This document shows, piece by piece, positions 26,850-35,294 of a DNA stretch of 64,000 bases. Each line of letters begins with the position of its first letter. The first letter of the stretch is position 1. The position numbers and the translations under genes were made by a program. The stretch comes from Marinobacter sp. HL-58 (lineage in GTDB: Bacteria > Pseudomonadota > Gammaproteobacteria > Pseudomonadales > Oleiphilaceae), in the NCBI RefSeq assembly GCF_001314605.1, contig NZ_LIHP01000016.1, forward strand, positions 1 to 64,000. Direction: 5' to 3'. The notes below the pieces were generated by a model that saw only the letters and a list, made by a program, of their open reading frames with translations, was not told the origin of the DNA and did no database searches.

Positions 26850-28325
26850 TCAAAATCTGTAGGTCCACTCTCCACTGAGGGACCAGCGGTCGCGAGCCCC
26901 GCTTACAAAGTCTGTTTTCTGATTACTGCCTTGAGCATTCAAATCAAGCCAGCCAGACAAAAAGTGGGTTCCGTAACCGATCGAAACAAAGGCGGCGGTA
27001 CTCCGTTCAGCAGGGGCAAAATAAAAAATATCGTCACCGGGAACCTGCACTCTGGGGTTATCGTCTACGTTCAGGTCTGCGTACGATACGCTGACTGACA
27101 GGGTTCCCCCACCCTGAAAAAAGTGATAGCCGCCAAGCGTTGTTGCCCTGGTGTCGCCACCGAAAGACGCCCCGATGGCTCTGCCGAAATGGTTGTAACC
27201 ACTGCGGTACTGAAAGTGTTCATAGGTGACGTTCGGTACTGAGTTACCATCCAGATCGTTAGCAACCGTATTTATGTGTTCTACAAACCACTGTTGCTGA
27301 CCTCCCCACAAGGCGCTGGTTGCGTCAGCACCGAAGAGCCAGGATTTCTTGGCTGGTAGTAAACCGGCCTCATCTTCACCTAGCACCTCTGTGTATACCC
27401 CCAGGGTATGGTCACCCAACGCGAAGCCATAACGAACGTCGATAGACGCAAGCTGATTGCCTGGATCGTCATCTGCCCCATCCTGGGAATTATCTCGCCC
27501 AATCAGAGCATCCAGAACGGTTGAAGCACCTTCTGAACGTTGGCGGCCTCCAAACATCATGACCCTTGAGAATCCCACATCAAGGCCCTGAAATGGTCTG
27601 AGGGTCAATCGCATTCCTAGAATCTTTGCCTCCGGTTGCGCTCGCTTACCTTCGAGTTGCCCACCAAGCAAGGTGAAATCCCAAGGACCAGCCCAAGATA
27701 ACCATGGGCTGGCTGACTCAGTCGCGATTTTACGATTTAGCCAGATTCCAGGAATAGGTCGAGCGTTATTCGATAGAATCAAGCTTGAGTGCCACCCTGG
27801 CCCCCACCAACGGTCAATTTGGCCAGCTCCCACTACCCAGTTTCCCAAACTCTTGGCAACGTAGCTGCCATCGGCCTGGACCTGCTGGTTATCGTCGGGG
27901 TCTATTACACCCGAACCTGACAACCCGAGCGCCCAGCCATGCCCTTGCCATTCGGCCGTGACACCGACGCGGCCAGTGCCACCAATTGCCTTCTCAAAGC
28001 CAGTAACAAAGGGAGCTTCGTTCTGCCCCCCAATAACCACAGCTGCAGAAGAACTGGGCAGTCCTGCTTGCTGATATTCGAATGCCAGATAAGGGCTACC
28101 CCTCTTGAGCCGAGCACCGCCTTTGGCGCCAGGCAGATTAACCCACATGACCGGCCAAGTCGTGAAGGTACGGTTCACAAGTCCTAAATCGGCAGACTGC
28201 TGAGCTTCAGATCGAGCCCTTGCGTCACCGGGGCCGACCCAGGGGGCTGCCGCAAGAGGAGGCGTCAACATACTCGCCAGGCACGCTACCGCCCCACCGA
28301 CCAGAGTCCAGTGTTTTGAGGTCAT
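26850..28325 (-). CDS. wzi: Capsule assembly Wzi-family outer membrane protein
   Basis: A 491-residue protein with a signal peptide (ACLASMLTPPLAAAPW) and an amphipathic beta-strand-rich body ending in an aromatic-terminated strand (SGEWTYRF). It matches the Wzi/capsule assembly family, whose members form an 18-strand barrel that retains capsule or EPS at the cell surface. Internal features are SWLSWAGPWDFTLLGGQLEG and YGFALGDHTLGVYTEVLGE. It is the first gene of the EPS operon, behind a promoter-like site at 28516-28544, and its stop overlaps the longest possible wza frame. Confidence 0.88.
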   Translation of the reverse strand: MTSKHWTLVGGAVACLASMLTPPLAAAPWVGPGDARARSEAQQSADLGLVNRTFTTWPVMWVNLPGAKGGARLKRGSPYLAFEYQQAGLPSSSAAVVIGGQNEAPFVTGFEKAIGGTGRVGVTAEWQGHGWALGLSGSGVIDPDDNQQVQADGSYVAKSLGNWVVGAGQIDRWWGPGWHSSLILSNNARPIPGIWLNRKIATESASPWLSWAGPWDFTLLGGQLEGKRAQPEAKILGMRLTLRPFQGLDVGFSRVMMFGGRQRSEGASTVLDALIGRDNSQDGADDDPGNQLASIDVRYGFALGDHTLGVYTEVLGEDEAGLLPAKKSWLFGADATSALWGGQQQWFVEHINTVANDLDGNSVPNVTYEHFQYRSGYNHFGRAIGASFGGDTRATTLGGYHFFQGGGTLSVSVSYADLNVDDNPRVQVPGDDIFYFAPAERSTAAFVSIGYGTHFLSGWLDLNAQGSNQKTDFVSGARDRWSLSGEWTYRF

Positions 28326-28515
28326 AGTTCTATTTTTCTATTCTGGGAAATCAAAACAGAAGGAGGGATTCTCCAACTGACTCCCTGTCAGACTGCTTGT
28401 GAACCGCGATATAGCCGGGGCGTGCCTACATTACATGAGGCGACACAAATTCTGCCTGGGGCGCCGGAGGGTACCCAAGCCGCCAAACATCAACGTTTTG
28501 ATTATCACATAAGGC

Positions 28516-28544
28516 ATAATATGCTTTATTTTATGACGTTTCAA
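28516..28544 (-). promoter_or_regulatory. Candidate sigma-70 promoter of the EPS operon
   Basis: On the minus strand, TTGAAA and TATTAT are separated by exactly 17 bases, about 190 bases upstream of the wzi start at 28325. No RfaH-type ops or JUMPstart element was found in the leader. Small hairpins (CTGAC/GTCAG) lie in the untranslated region. The promoter is just downstream of the Tad/partner-switch operon end, giving the EPS genes their own start. Confidence 0.65.
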
Positions 28545-28565
28545 ACAAATCTGATCGAAGTGACA

Positions 28566-28907
28566 TCAGCCCTTCGCCTTGCCAAGTTCAACTTTTTGCT
28601 TGATTTCTGATGTTTCTGGTGCCCCCAATGCGCCTTTATCATTGGAATGAATCGCGAGGGCGTGGTGTCCAGACACTGCAAGCGTCCCCACACAGAACTT
28701 TAACACTGCAAGCTCCGTTGTATCACTCATGCTCTGAACCAAGCTCGACGATGCCTCGGAATCAAGACTTCTCAGGGCGCGACCACTGAGAAGGCGCACC
28801 TCCATCCCTTCTGATGCCATCGCTTTGACAGCATCAATGTAGTTTTCATCATAGTTCGCTTGCATGTTAGCATCCATAACGTTGGGTACCCTGTCTAACA
28901 GTATCAC
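28566..28907 (-). CDS. Unrecognised small protein, last gene of the partner-switch module
   Basis: Encodes 113 residues (GTG start at 28907 overlapping the upstream stop as GTGA) or about 103 residues from an ATG at 28877. Mixed alpha/beta content, no signal peptide. The middle (VRLLSGRALRSLD, then ELAVLKFCVGTLAVSGHHAL) suggests a compact soluble fold. I recognise no family. Its position as the last gene after the STAS, kinase and phosphatase genes suggests it is a target or accessory of that switch. The EPS promoter is directly downstream. Confidence 0.6.
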   Translation of the reverse strand: MILLDRVPNVMDANMQANYDENYIDAVKAMASEGMEVRLLSGRALRSLDSEASSSLVQSMSDTTELAVLKFCVGTLAVSGHHALAIHSNDKGALGAPETSEIKQKVELGKAKG

Positions 28908-29302
28908 CCAGCACGAGACAGTTCGTTTATCATCGTCACATAGTCACTAAAGTACTGGACCGGTAGCAACCACTCGACTCTCTCATCATTACTAGCCAGG
29001 TTACCATTCATTTTCAAGGCGGATATCAGAACATACCCATAGGTACGATAGAACTCCTTTACCTCTACTGCATTGCGATGTTCTGATGCGGCTTCCCAAT
29101 CGGCATAAACTGCGTATTCTTCTCCGTCCAGCTCAAAAGAAATCATTTGTGGCGATCCCTGACCGAACGACTCATGAAGAAAGACCGCTTGTTCTGGCTG
29201 CACATCAGTTTCAGGCAGCCCGTACAGAAACCAGATGATGTTTACAATTTTCTGCTGTTCATCCCGCTGAATAGCGAGAGTACCGTCTAGCACAATGGCC
29301 AT
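28904..29302 (-). CDS. Unrecognised conserved-looking protein of the partner-switch module
   Basis: A 132-residue soluble acidic protein with no family that I can name. It is rich in aromatic residues (IIWFLYGLP; YADWEAASEHR; EFYRTYGYVL) and has a predicted alpha/beta pattern. It starts at ATG 29302 with AAGGA eight bases before. It lies 25 bases after the STAS gene and is coupled to the following 113-residue gene. By position it may be a downstream partner of the anti-anti-sigma-like protein. No sigma factor is present nearby, so the output is unknown. Confidence 0.62.
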   Translation of the reverse strand: MAIVLDGTLAIQRDEQQKIVNIIWFLYGLPETDVQPEQAVFLHESFGQGSPQMISFELDGEEYAVYADWEAASEHRNAVEVKEFYRTYGYVLISALKMNGNLASNDERVEWLLPVQYFSDYVTMINELSRAG

Positions 29303-29327
29303 TAACCTAGTCCTTGCAGCGTTTCGC

Positions 29328-29693
29328 TCAACTTTCGCGGCGCTGTATCTCTGCCAGATACTCGTCCATCTCAGCCTGACTGGCGAAAACCGTCAGGTCC
29401 GGCATTACTTTAACAATTTCGAAGACCTTTTTAACACCCTTGGACATCTGCGATATGCTGACCTGTCCACCCCGTGCTTTCATCAGCTTCAACGTTTTAA
29501 AAATCACTCGCAACCCCGCGGAGCTGACAAACGTGACTGCCCCCATATTGATGGCTACCACCTTGGTCTCTGGCGTGATCAGCTCGTCCAGTGTTGAATT
29601 CAGTTTTGGAGCAGTTTCGCTGTCCAGCGCCCCTACCAGCACCAGGCTGACAGTTTCCTTTGTACTTTGCAGATGCTCAATAGTTAACGACAT
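29328..29693 (-). CDS. STAS-domain anti-sigma-factor antagonist-like protein
   Basis: A 121-residue single STAS domain (SpoIIAA/RsbV type). The phosphorylatable serine region is TFVSSAGLRVIFKTLKLM, and the preceding strand is VVAINMGAV. In the family the kinase phosphorylates this serine and a PP2C-type phosphatase removes it, switching partner binding. Both enzymes are encoded immediately upstream. The ribosome binding site is strong (GGAGG, six bases before ATG). Confidence 0.9.
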   Translation of the reverse strand: MSLTIEHLQSTKETVSLVLVGALDSETAPKLNSTLDELITPETKVVAINMGAVTFVSSAGLRVIFKTLKLMKARGGQVSISQMSKGVKKVFEIVKVMPDLTVFASQAEMDEYLAEIQRRES

Positions 29694-29715
29694 GGAAATC
29701 CTCCGAAGATAGGTA

Positions 29716-30108
29716 TTAAAAATGTTTCTTTATAGTCCACTCATTCATGCCGTTCAGATAATTGAAGTGCTGATCGTCACTTAACGAATATATTAAAATC
29801 AGGCCCAATCCTCCAATATCGCGGCGCTCAATCGGGCAATCCGCCACATAACCGCAGGCTGACGCAGGATCAAATTTTTTTCCCGCATACCTGAACTTAA
29901 TTGTCACACCAGTTTGCGTTTTTTCCAACTCCAGTGTCCATTCCGTTGCTGGAGTGGCTGGAAAGACGTGGTGCTTCATGTTTGCCATAAATTCATCAAT
30001 AATAATCTGGCATTCATGAATAATATCTTCGGCAACCCCATTCAGTGCAGCTTCTGTCTCCGACAGAACATCGCTGACCGAGTCATTCGCACTCACAGTT
30101 AATTTCAT
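29716..30108 (-). CDS. RsbW/SpoIIAB-like serine kinase (HATPase_c_2)
   Basis: A 130-residue GHKL ATPase without a phosphoacceptor domain. The N-box is IIDEFMANMKHHVF, with a slightly unusual MKHH in place of the usual NxxxH pattern. G-box residues are in RRDIGGLGLILIYSLSD. It should phosphorylate the STAS serine and bind the antagonist or a target. Its start overlaps the phosphatase stop as ATGA (30105-30108). The gap to the STAS gene is 22 bases. Confidence 0.85.
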   Translation of the reverse strand: MKLTVSANDSVSDVLSETEAALNGVAEDIIHECQIIIDEFMANMKHHVFPATPATEWTLELEKTQTGVTIKFRYAGKKFDPASACGYVADCPIERRDIGGLGLILIYSLSDDQHFNYLNGMNEWTIKKHF

Positions 30109-32450
30109 AAAGCCCTGACGTGGCGTTGGATTGTCATTATTGTTATGTCATCTGATTGGGGAGCATAACCCGAAAACTGCTCAATTTCACTTTTCAGTAT
30201 CGTCAGAAAGCTATTATCCATATCATTAGCGCGGTAGCCAATTTGGATAAGCCTGCCATCTCCAAACTCTTCCCCCGATTCATTAAACGATTCAGTAACG
30301 CCGTCACTGTATAGAGTGACAGTGGCACCTTGCTCAATTGTCACACTAAAAGATGGGAACTGAACCTCTTCGTAGAGCCCAAGAGGTGGGCCTGATTCTC
30401 TGGCTATAAGCTCCGGGGTCATAAAAGATTGCACCAATAATGGAGCATTATGGCCAGCATTGATGAACTTCAGCTCACCGTTTGCCAGATCCAATAGCCC
30501 GAAAACGGCAGTGACAAACATACAAGATTCGTTGTTAACACAGAGCTCTGCATTAAGCTTTGTTACTATTCGCTGGAGATCCGATCCTTCGGCTTTAGCG
30601 AGATAATTAATCAATGACACGGTTTTAGCCATGAACAGGGCTGCGGGTACGCCTTTATCGGATACATCCCCAACAACCAGCAAAAGCTTTCCACCCTGAC
30701 AGCGGATAACATCGTATAAGTCCCCACCCACCGCGCTAGCGGGGTTTAGCAGTGCTTCAATAGTCCAGTCTTTGTAATCTCCCCGGAACTCTCCCTGGAG
30801 CGGCACCATCGACATTTGTATTTCCCGGGCAACGGACAACTCTCCCTCCAGTTTTTCCCGCGCTCCTTTCTCGCGCTCAATCGATTGAGACATCGACTTT
30901 ACCAGGCGTGCATTCATCATACTGGTCGCAATCATCGAACCCAGAATAAGCAGATAGTCGATTGCAGATTTGGAAATATAGAAATACCTCGATTGCAAGG
31001 TCATAACCCCAACAATGGTATTCGCATCCAGGGATAGCGGAAGTAATAGCACTGGGCGATTATCATGGCCTACGCAACAGGCACGATACATGCTGTCCTG
31101 CGGCATCACGTAGTCAGTGGAACGGCCACCTAACTTTTCGTCGAGATCGCTAATCGAAAAGGTCAAAGGAGACGGGTCGTCACCGTAGCGAGAAGCAGCA
31201 CCGGAGCTTGTGGACGCAACAGGCCTGAAGTTATCAGTGTCCAGCGGCCGCTCCCACAGGGTAATGCTCCCCAGATCATAGTGCCCCTTGATACGCAACA
31301 ATACACTTTCAAGATCGCCCCAAAGCTTGCTGGCTTCAGCACCCGCCAAACGCACGCCTATGTCCCGGATGAAACGCTCGCCAGATAATGCGGTTTCCAA
31401 TGAAACCTGCCAGGTATGTCGCTCAATCGCCAGGCTTGCAAGAAACACAACGGAAGAAAAGTCTGCGATTTCCTGGTCCGTTGGGTGCTTCGCATACTCA
31501 AAAAACAACGTAATGACGCCCAGTAAGTCTTTATCCTTACCAGGAATAACCTCCGACCATGAAGCAGTCATTCCTAGCTCGGATACCTGGGCCCCATACC
31601 CCTGCCATCGATGGTCGCTTTGCAGATTTTCTACGATAACGCGGCCGCCAACATAGAATGCCGTGCCGATGGACGTTGAGCCATAAAGCGACGTAATGAC
31701 AGGAAACATCTGTTGAAACTTGCGAGCAAAAGGGGATGAACCGGTTGAACTCAAATTGGCGCTTTGGTCATCGTAAAGTGAAAGTACACAGTGGGAGTGT
31801 GCGATGGTTACTTCTGCCAGCTTCGCGATGGTATCCAGAACGCTCTGCAGCGAACGACCCGACATGATGTCTACCAGTGCTCTGTTACGCAGGTGCTCGG
31901 CGATCTGATTCATTTTTTCGCCGTGGATGTTATTTGCCGCAAAAAGCCTTGCTGGCCGTCCTTCGAACGCCGTATTGCTGATGGTCGCCGCGACCCACAG
32001 GTGATCGTCCTCACCCGTTCTGAAACACCATTCCCTGCGTTCAACCCCAATGGCCTTTACTTTACCCAGCCATTCTTCAAAGTCGACCAGACGATGGGGA
32101 GCGACCAGCCAGGCGTCTGGCCTAGAAATCACCTGATCCATCAGCTCATCAACGGAGTGCTTGCCAAACATATCCAGTGCCTGTTGATTGGCAAAGAGCA
32201 AAACCGGCGCGTGGCGATCAAACACCATGATTATCTGTGATGTCTGGTTCAGCAATGCACGGGTGTCTGCAATTGCTGAACGTAGCTGCCGGCTGACTCT
32301 GTTACTGAGTTCCTCACGCGCAGTAATAACGCCCTTGATACGACGCCGATACGAGAGAAAGGTAGCTGCGAGGCAAAATAGGGCCATAAGCGCTCCCAGC
32401 GATAGCCACTCCGCCCAACCGAGCTGTGTCATCACTTCCATATGGTTCAC
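30105..32450 (-). CDS. PAS/GAF sensor with SpoIIE PP2C-type phosphatase domain
   Basis: A 781-residue membrane-anchored phosphatase. It has one N-terminal transmembrane helix (LGALMALFCLAATFLSY), a short coiled coil, a PAS-like domain (IIMVFDRHAPVLLFANQQAL), two GAF-like regions (about residues 190-350 and 360-520), and a C-terminal SpoIIE/PP2C domain. The metal and catalytic motifs of that domain are ASAVGGDLYDVI, VVGDVSDKGVPAALFMA, FINAGHNAPLLV and VTLYSDGVTES. It should dephosphorylate the STAS protein in response to a cytoplasmic signal. The GTG at 32450 overlaps the TadG-like stop as GTGA. ATG codons at 32441 and 32432 are alternatives. Coupling to the Tad operon is direct. Confidence 0.88.
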   Translation of the reverse strand: MNHMEVMTQLGWAEWLSLGALMALFCLAATFLSYRRRIKGVITAREELSNRVSRQLRSAIADTRALLNQTSQIIMVFDRHAPVLLFANQQALDMFGKHSVDELMDQVISRPDAWLVAPHRLVDFEEWLGKVKAIGVERREWCFRTGEDDHLWVAATISNTAFEGRPARLFAANNIHGEKMNQIAEHLRNRALVDIMSGRSLQSVLDTIAKLAEVTIAHSHCVLSLYDDQSANLSSTGSSPFARKFQQMFPVITSLYGSTSIGTAFYVGGRVIVENLQSDHRWQGYGAQVSELGMTASWSEVIPGKDKDLLGVITLFFEYAKHPTDQEIADFSSVVFLASLAIERHTWQVSLETALSGERFIRDIGVRLAGAEASKLWGDLESVLLRIKGHYDLGSITLWERPLDTDNFRPVASTSSGAASRYGDDPSPLTFSISDLDEKLGGRSTDYVMPQDSMYRACCVGHDNRPVLLLPLSLDANTIVGVMTLQSRYFYISKSAIDYLLILGSMIATSMMNARLVKSMSQSIEREKGAREKLEGELSVAREIQMSMVPLQGEFRGDYKDWTIEALLNPASAVGGDLYDVIRCQGGKLLLVVGDVSDKGVPAALFMAKTVSLINYLAKAEGSDLQRIVTKLNAELCVNNESCMFVTAVFGLLDLANGELKFINAGHNAPLLVQSFMTPELIARESGPPLGLYEEVQFPSFSVTIEQGATVTLYSDGVTESFNESGEEFGDGRLIQIGYRANDMDNSFLTILKSEIEQFSGYAPQSDDITIMTIQRHVRAL

Positions 32451-34243
32451 TGCTCTACATTCTCGATAAGCTGGGTACTTTGCTGGCTTGCGCCGATCAC
32501 TTTCACAGAAGCTCCGCCAAGGTCTGCTCCCAGGGATGTCAGAAGCGGTGAGACTGCACTCTCGAGGACGACGCCTGTCACGCCCTCGACTAGGTCGGTC
32601 ACTGGCGCGGATAGCCCGGACAGTACCGTGTTGAGGACACCGCTGATTGCCCCCCCTGACTCACATTGAAGCGACAGATTGCTCAGGTTGACAGATAATC
32701 CACCCAACGACCCCGTTGAGCTGTCGGTCAAGGTTTCCTCATCGCAATCTCCATCGGGACAATGAAGGCTGTAATACTGCAGTGCCTCCTGCACCCCAGA
32801 CTGATGCGGCAAAGAAACACTCAGATCGCCCCTGACACAGGTCTCGACAGCGGGAAGAAGTGGTGCGTCGAGTCTCAGGATTGTCGCATTCAGCGAATCA
32901 GGAACTACCGCGCCCGTGGAGGTGTCAATGGTTCCGGTTTCGATCGCCACAACACTGCCCTGGGTGTCAAAATCAAGATTCACAGTATTGTTGTCTCCCC
33001 GGGCACAATCCGCTGCGATCAGATCTGCTTCTCCGCCACCTGCCTGTACTGCAAGCGGAATACGAATATCATCCAGCACTGAGACGCCCACCAGCCCTGC
33101 TGATAACGTGTCAACCAGGGAAGTTAACTCTCCCGTTGCCAGCCCCACGTCAATGTTCGCCTGTAGACTTATATCAGCGGCTCGTACGTTAGTTAGCCAG
33201 TCGCCAGCCTCATCCTGACGCGCCGGCCCGAAGACAATCCGCGGTGGCTCATCCACCATCAAATCCAATGTGATTTCAACATCACCCAGCAGGTCCAGCC
33301 CACTGGCATCAAACAAATCCTCGGTATCTTCAAGCTCTAGTTGTAACAAACCGGCGCCACTCTGATTGGCTGCTCTCACGCTGTTTAATACTATGCTGTT
33401 AACAAAGTCATACAGAGGAAACGAGCTATCCTCTGAAACACTGATGCCACTCACAACATCGAAGACAGCACCTGCATCGAGCCCATTCAAACCGGTCGCA
33501 GAGGTCAGGTCATCTATAACCGAACCTGCCGGAGACCCTGCCTCACCAACAACAGTAGTCACTGCCTCGAGAACATCCAGAAGCGGTTCGTCTGCCAGTG
33601 CCGTCAAATCAGATACGCCCAACTCATCCAGCAGGTCACCGACACTAACCACCGTTGACTCAAGGCTTTCAAGATTGGTGGCATCCACTTCGGATACACC
33701 AGTGAGCTCCTCGATCAACTGGCCCAGAATCCCGTCTTCAATGCTCGCAGTCGAACCGGTTGCACTCAAGATCGCCACCACTTCTTTCCTGGCCGCGGCG
33801 TCTACCGATAGTTCAACCGGGCTGAAAAGACTTTCCGGCAGCAGTCGCGACAACGGTTCTGTTCGGGTGTATGTCACCAGGGCTGCATTGGTCTGGAGAA
33901 TGTCAGCTTTTTGGGAAAACCGCAGTGAATCGGTGTTTTCCTGATCCGGAGCCAGCAAACCGGCCGCCACGTCGAGATCGCTCTCGTCGCCGTCAAACCC
34001 CACCGCCCGGGCGGCAGACAACCCACGGGCCTGCATTTCTGAGAGGTCACCGCTTTCTCCGCCGCAAGACTGCGCTGCGTCGGCGGCGGCGGTTGCCGCT
34101 GCGTTAACCTGGGACTGCATGTCCGATCGGATGGACAGAAGACGGGCGCTGTCGATCACCAGGGTCAACAGAATTACAATCAGGGTCAGGAGCACGGGGG
34201 TCAGAGCAATGAAAACCCCGCGCTGTGAACGCCTGTTAATCAT
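32447..34243 (-). CDS. TadG-like protein of the Tad locus
   Basis: A protein of about 598 residues with an N-terminal TadE/TadG-type leader (MINRRSQRGVFIALTPVLLTLIVILLTLVIDSARL) and a long, acidic, repetitive periplasmic part rich in LLDxLG and LxxL motifs. Two cysteine-containing segments occur toward the C-terminus. TadG proteins contribute minor pilins or the secretion platform. This one lacks an obvious von Willebrand domain, so its role is less certain. The start at 34243 is inside the previous gene's stop (ATGATTAA), replacing a longer frame with 42 uncharacteristic residues. Confidence 0.75.
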   Translation of the reverse strand: MINRRSQRGVFIALTPVLLTLIVILLTLVIDSARLLSIRSDMQSQVNAAATAAADAAQSCGGESGDLSEMQARGLSAARAVGFDGDESDLDVAAGLLAPDQENTDSLRFSQKADILQTNAALVTYTRTEPLSRLLPESLFSPVELSVDAAARKEVVAILSATGSTASIEDGILGQLIEELTGVSEVDATNLESLESTVVSVGDLLDELGVSDLTALADEPLLDVLEAVTTVVGEAGSPAGSVIDDLTSATGLNGLDAGAVFDVVSGISVSEDSSFPLYDFVNSIVLNSVRAANQSGAGLLQLELEDTEDLFDASGLDLLGDVEITLDLMVDEPPRIVFGPARQDEAGDWLTNVRAADISLQANIDVGLATGELTSLVDTLSAGLVGVSVLDDIRIPLAVQAGGGEADLIAADCARGDNNTVNLDFDTQGSVVAIETGTIDTSTGAVVPDSLNATILRLDAPLLPAVETCVRGDLSVSLPHQSGVQEALQYYSLHCPDGDCDEETLTDSSTGSLGGLSVNLSNLSLQCESGGAISGVLNTVLSGLSAPVTDLVEGVTGVVLESAVSPLLTSLGADLGGASVKVIGASQQSTQLIENVEQ

Positions 34244-34526
34244 CCCGTGTTGACTCACTGATACGGTCTGGTATTGGCCGCGAGAATGTCTCCGCAATGC
34301 GCTCCTGGGTGAGCACATAGATGTCCTGGGTGAGCTCACCACCTCGAACCGGCTTCGATGCCTGCTCATCCATCACCTTTTCCGTATCACTTCTCGGATC
34401 TGCTTCAAACGAGAGCCCGATCATTCCACCCGGCTTGTCATCCGATTGGTCCGGGTCTTCAGCCATCACAACTCCGCTAATGGCAAAAAGGCCGAAAATC
34501 ACGAAACTCTGAGTCATGGTTTTCAT
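34236..34526 (-). CDS. Small periplasmic protein of the Tad locus
   Basis: A 96-residue protein with a clear signal peptide (MTQSFVIFGLFAISGVVMA) and a charged mature part (SFEADPRSDTEKVMDEQ, then YVLTQERIAETFSRP). I recognise no family. It is translationally coupled at both ends (ATGA with tadD, eight-base overlap with the TadG-like gene), so it is likely a genuine accessory of Tad assembly. Confidence 0.65.
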   Translation of the reverse strand: MKTMTQSFVIFGLFAISGVVMAEDPDQSDDKPGGMIGLSFEADPRSDTEKVMDEQASKPVRGGELTQDIYVLTQERIAETFSRPIPDRISESTRDD

Positions 34527-35257
34527 GGGTGCTCCTTGCGCATATTTTCAGCGACTTGCTTACCGGTTTTCAGGTCTCTTTCTGACAGGCCAAGCGTGCC
34601 TTTGAGCTTATTGAGTGCGGCATCACCTCCGTTGAGATAATAGGCCGCGACCATATTCTGTTTGACCGCACCTTTGCCTTCGGCCAGTTCGTACGCTGTT
34701 CGTAATTCGAAGGCAGCACGCCCGTATTCACCGGCTATCATCAGCGCATAGCCATAATCGTTCCGAATGTCCGGCACCGCCGGCGACATGTCTTTGGCCG
34801 TCTTCAACGCATCCAGCGCGTCCTGAATCTTGTCCTGCTTGACGTAGACCACGCCAAGGCCGTGATAGGCCTCATGGGACTCACATTTGTCGGCAATCGT
34901 CTCAAAGGCCTCCTCTGAGTCCTTCACCTGATCAACCTGCGCCAGCAACTGCGCCCAACGAAGCCAATGGTGTTGGGTTTCAAAAGACAGTGACTCCAGT
35001 TGCGCAAGGGCCGCATAATACTCACCCCCTTCCATGAGTGAGTCGATCAGATCAAGTTCAACCCGATGCTCCGGCTGCAGCGTTGTGGAGCAGCCAACGG
35101 AATAAATCGGGTCTTTGAGTGGCCGCTGGTCGTCCTCGCTCTGCTCACTCTGTTCGCTCGACTCCATCGTTGAACAGCCGGTGGTCACCAGCCCCACCAT
35201 CACTGCGATCACTGATGCAGCTGTGATCCAACTTCCTGCTCGATGACTCTGCTTCAT
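34523..35257 (-). CDS. tadD: TadD-like TPR lipoprotein
   Basis: A lipoprotein of about 244 residues with the lipobox VTTGCST and at least three TPR units (from GGEYYAALAQLESLS through the canonical DALDALKTAKDMSPAVPDIR to GRAAFELRTAYELAEG). TadD proteins act as outer-membrane pilotins or assembly scaffolds in Flp pilus biogenesis. The frame extends to an ATG at 35269. I use 35257 because the leader fits better. The stop overlaps the next start (ATGA). Confidence 0.86.
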   Translation of the reverse strand: MKQSHRAGSWITAASVIAVMVGLVTTGCSTMESSEQSEQSEDDQRPLKDPIYSVGCSTTLQPEHRVELDLIDSLMEGGEYYAALAQLESLSFETQHHWLRWAQLLAQVDQVKDSEEAFETIADKCESHEAYHGLGVVYVKQDKIQDALDALKTAKDMSPAVPDIRNDYGYALMIAGEYGRAAFELRTAYELAEGKGAVKQNMVAAYYLNGGDAALNKLKGTLGLSERDLKTGKQVAENMRKEHP

Positions 35258-35294
35258 AACTGTTTCCATTACCGATGTCTTCCGTTGAATCTGT

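Noticed and set aside
28326..28515. RfaH ops/JUMPstart element before the EPS operon
   Set aside because: No GGCGGTAG-type sequence occurs on the transcribed strand in the leader.
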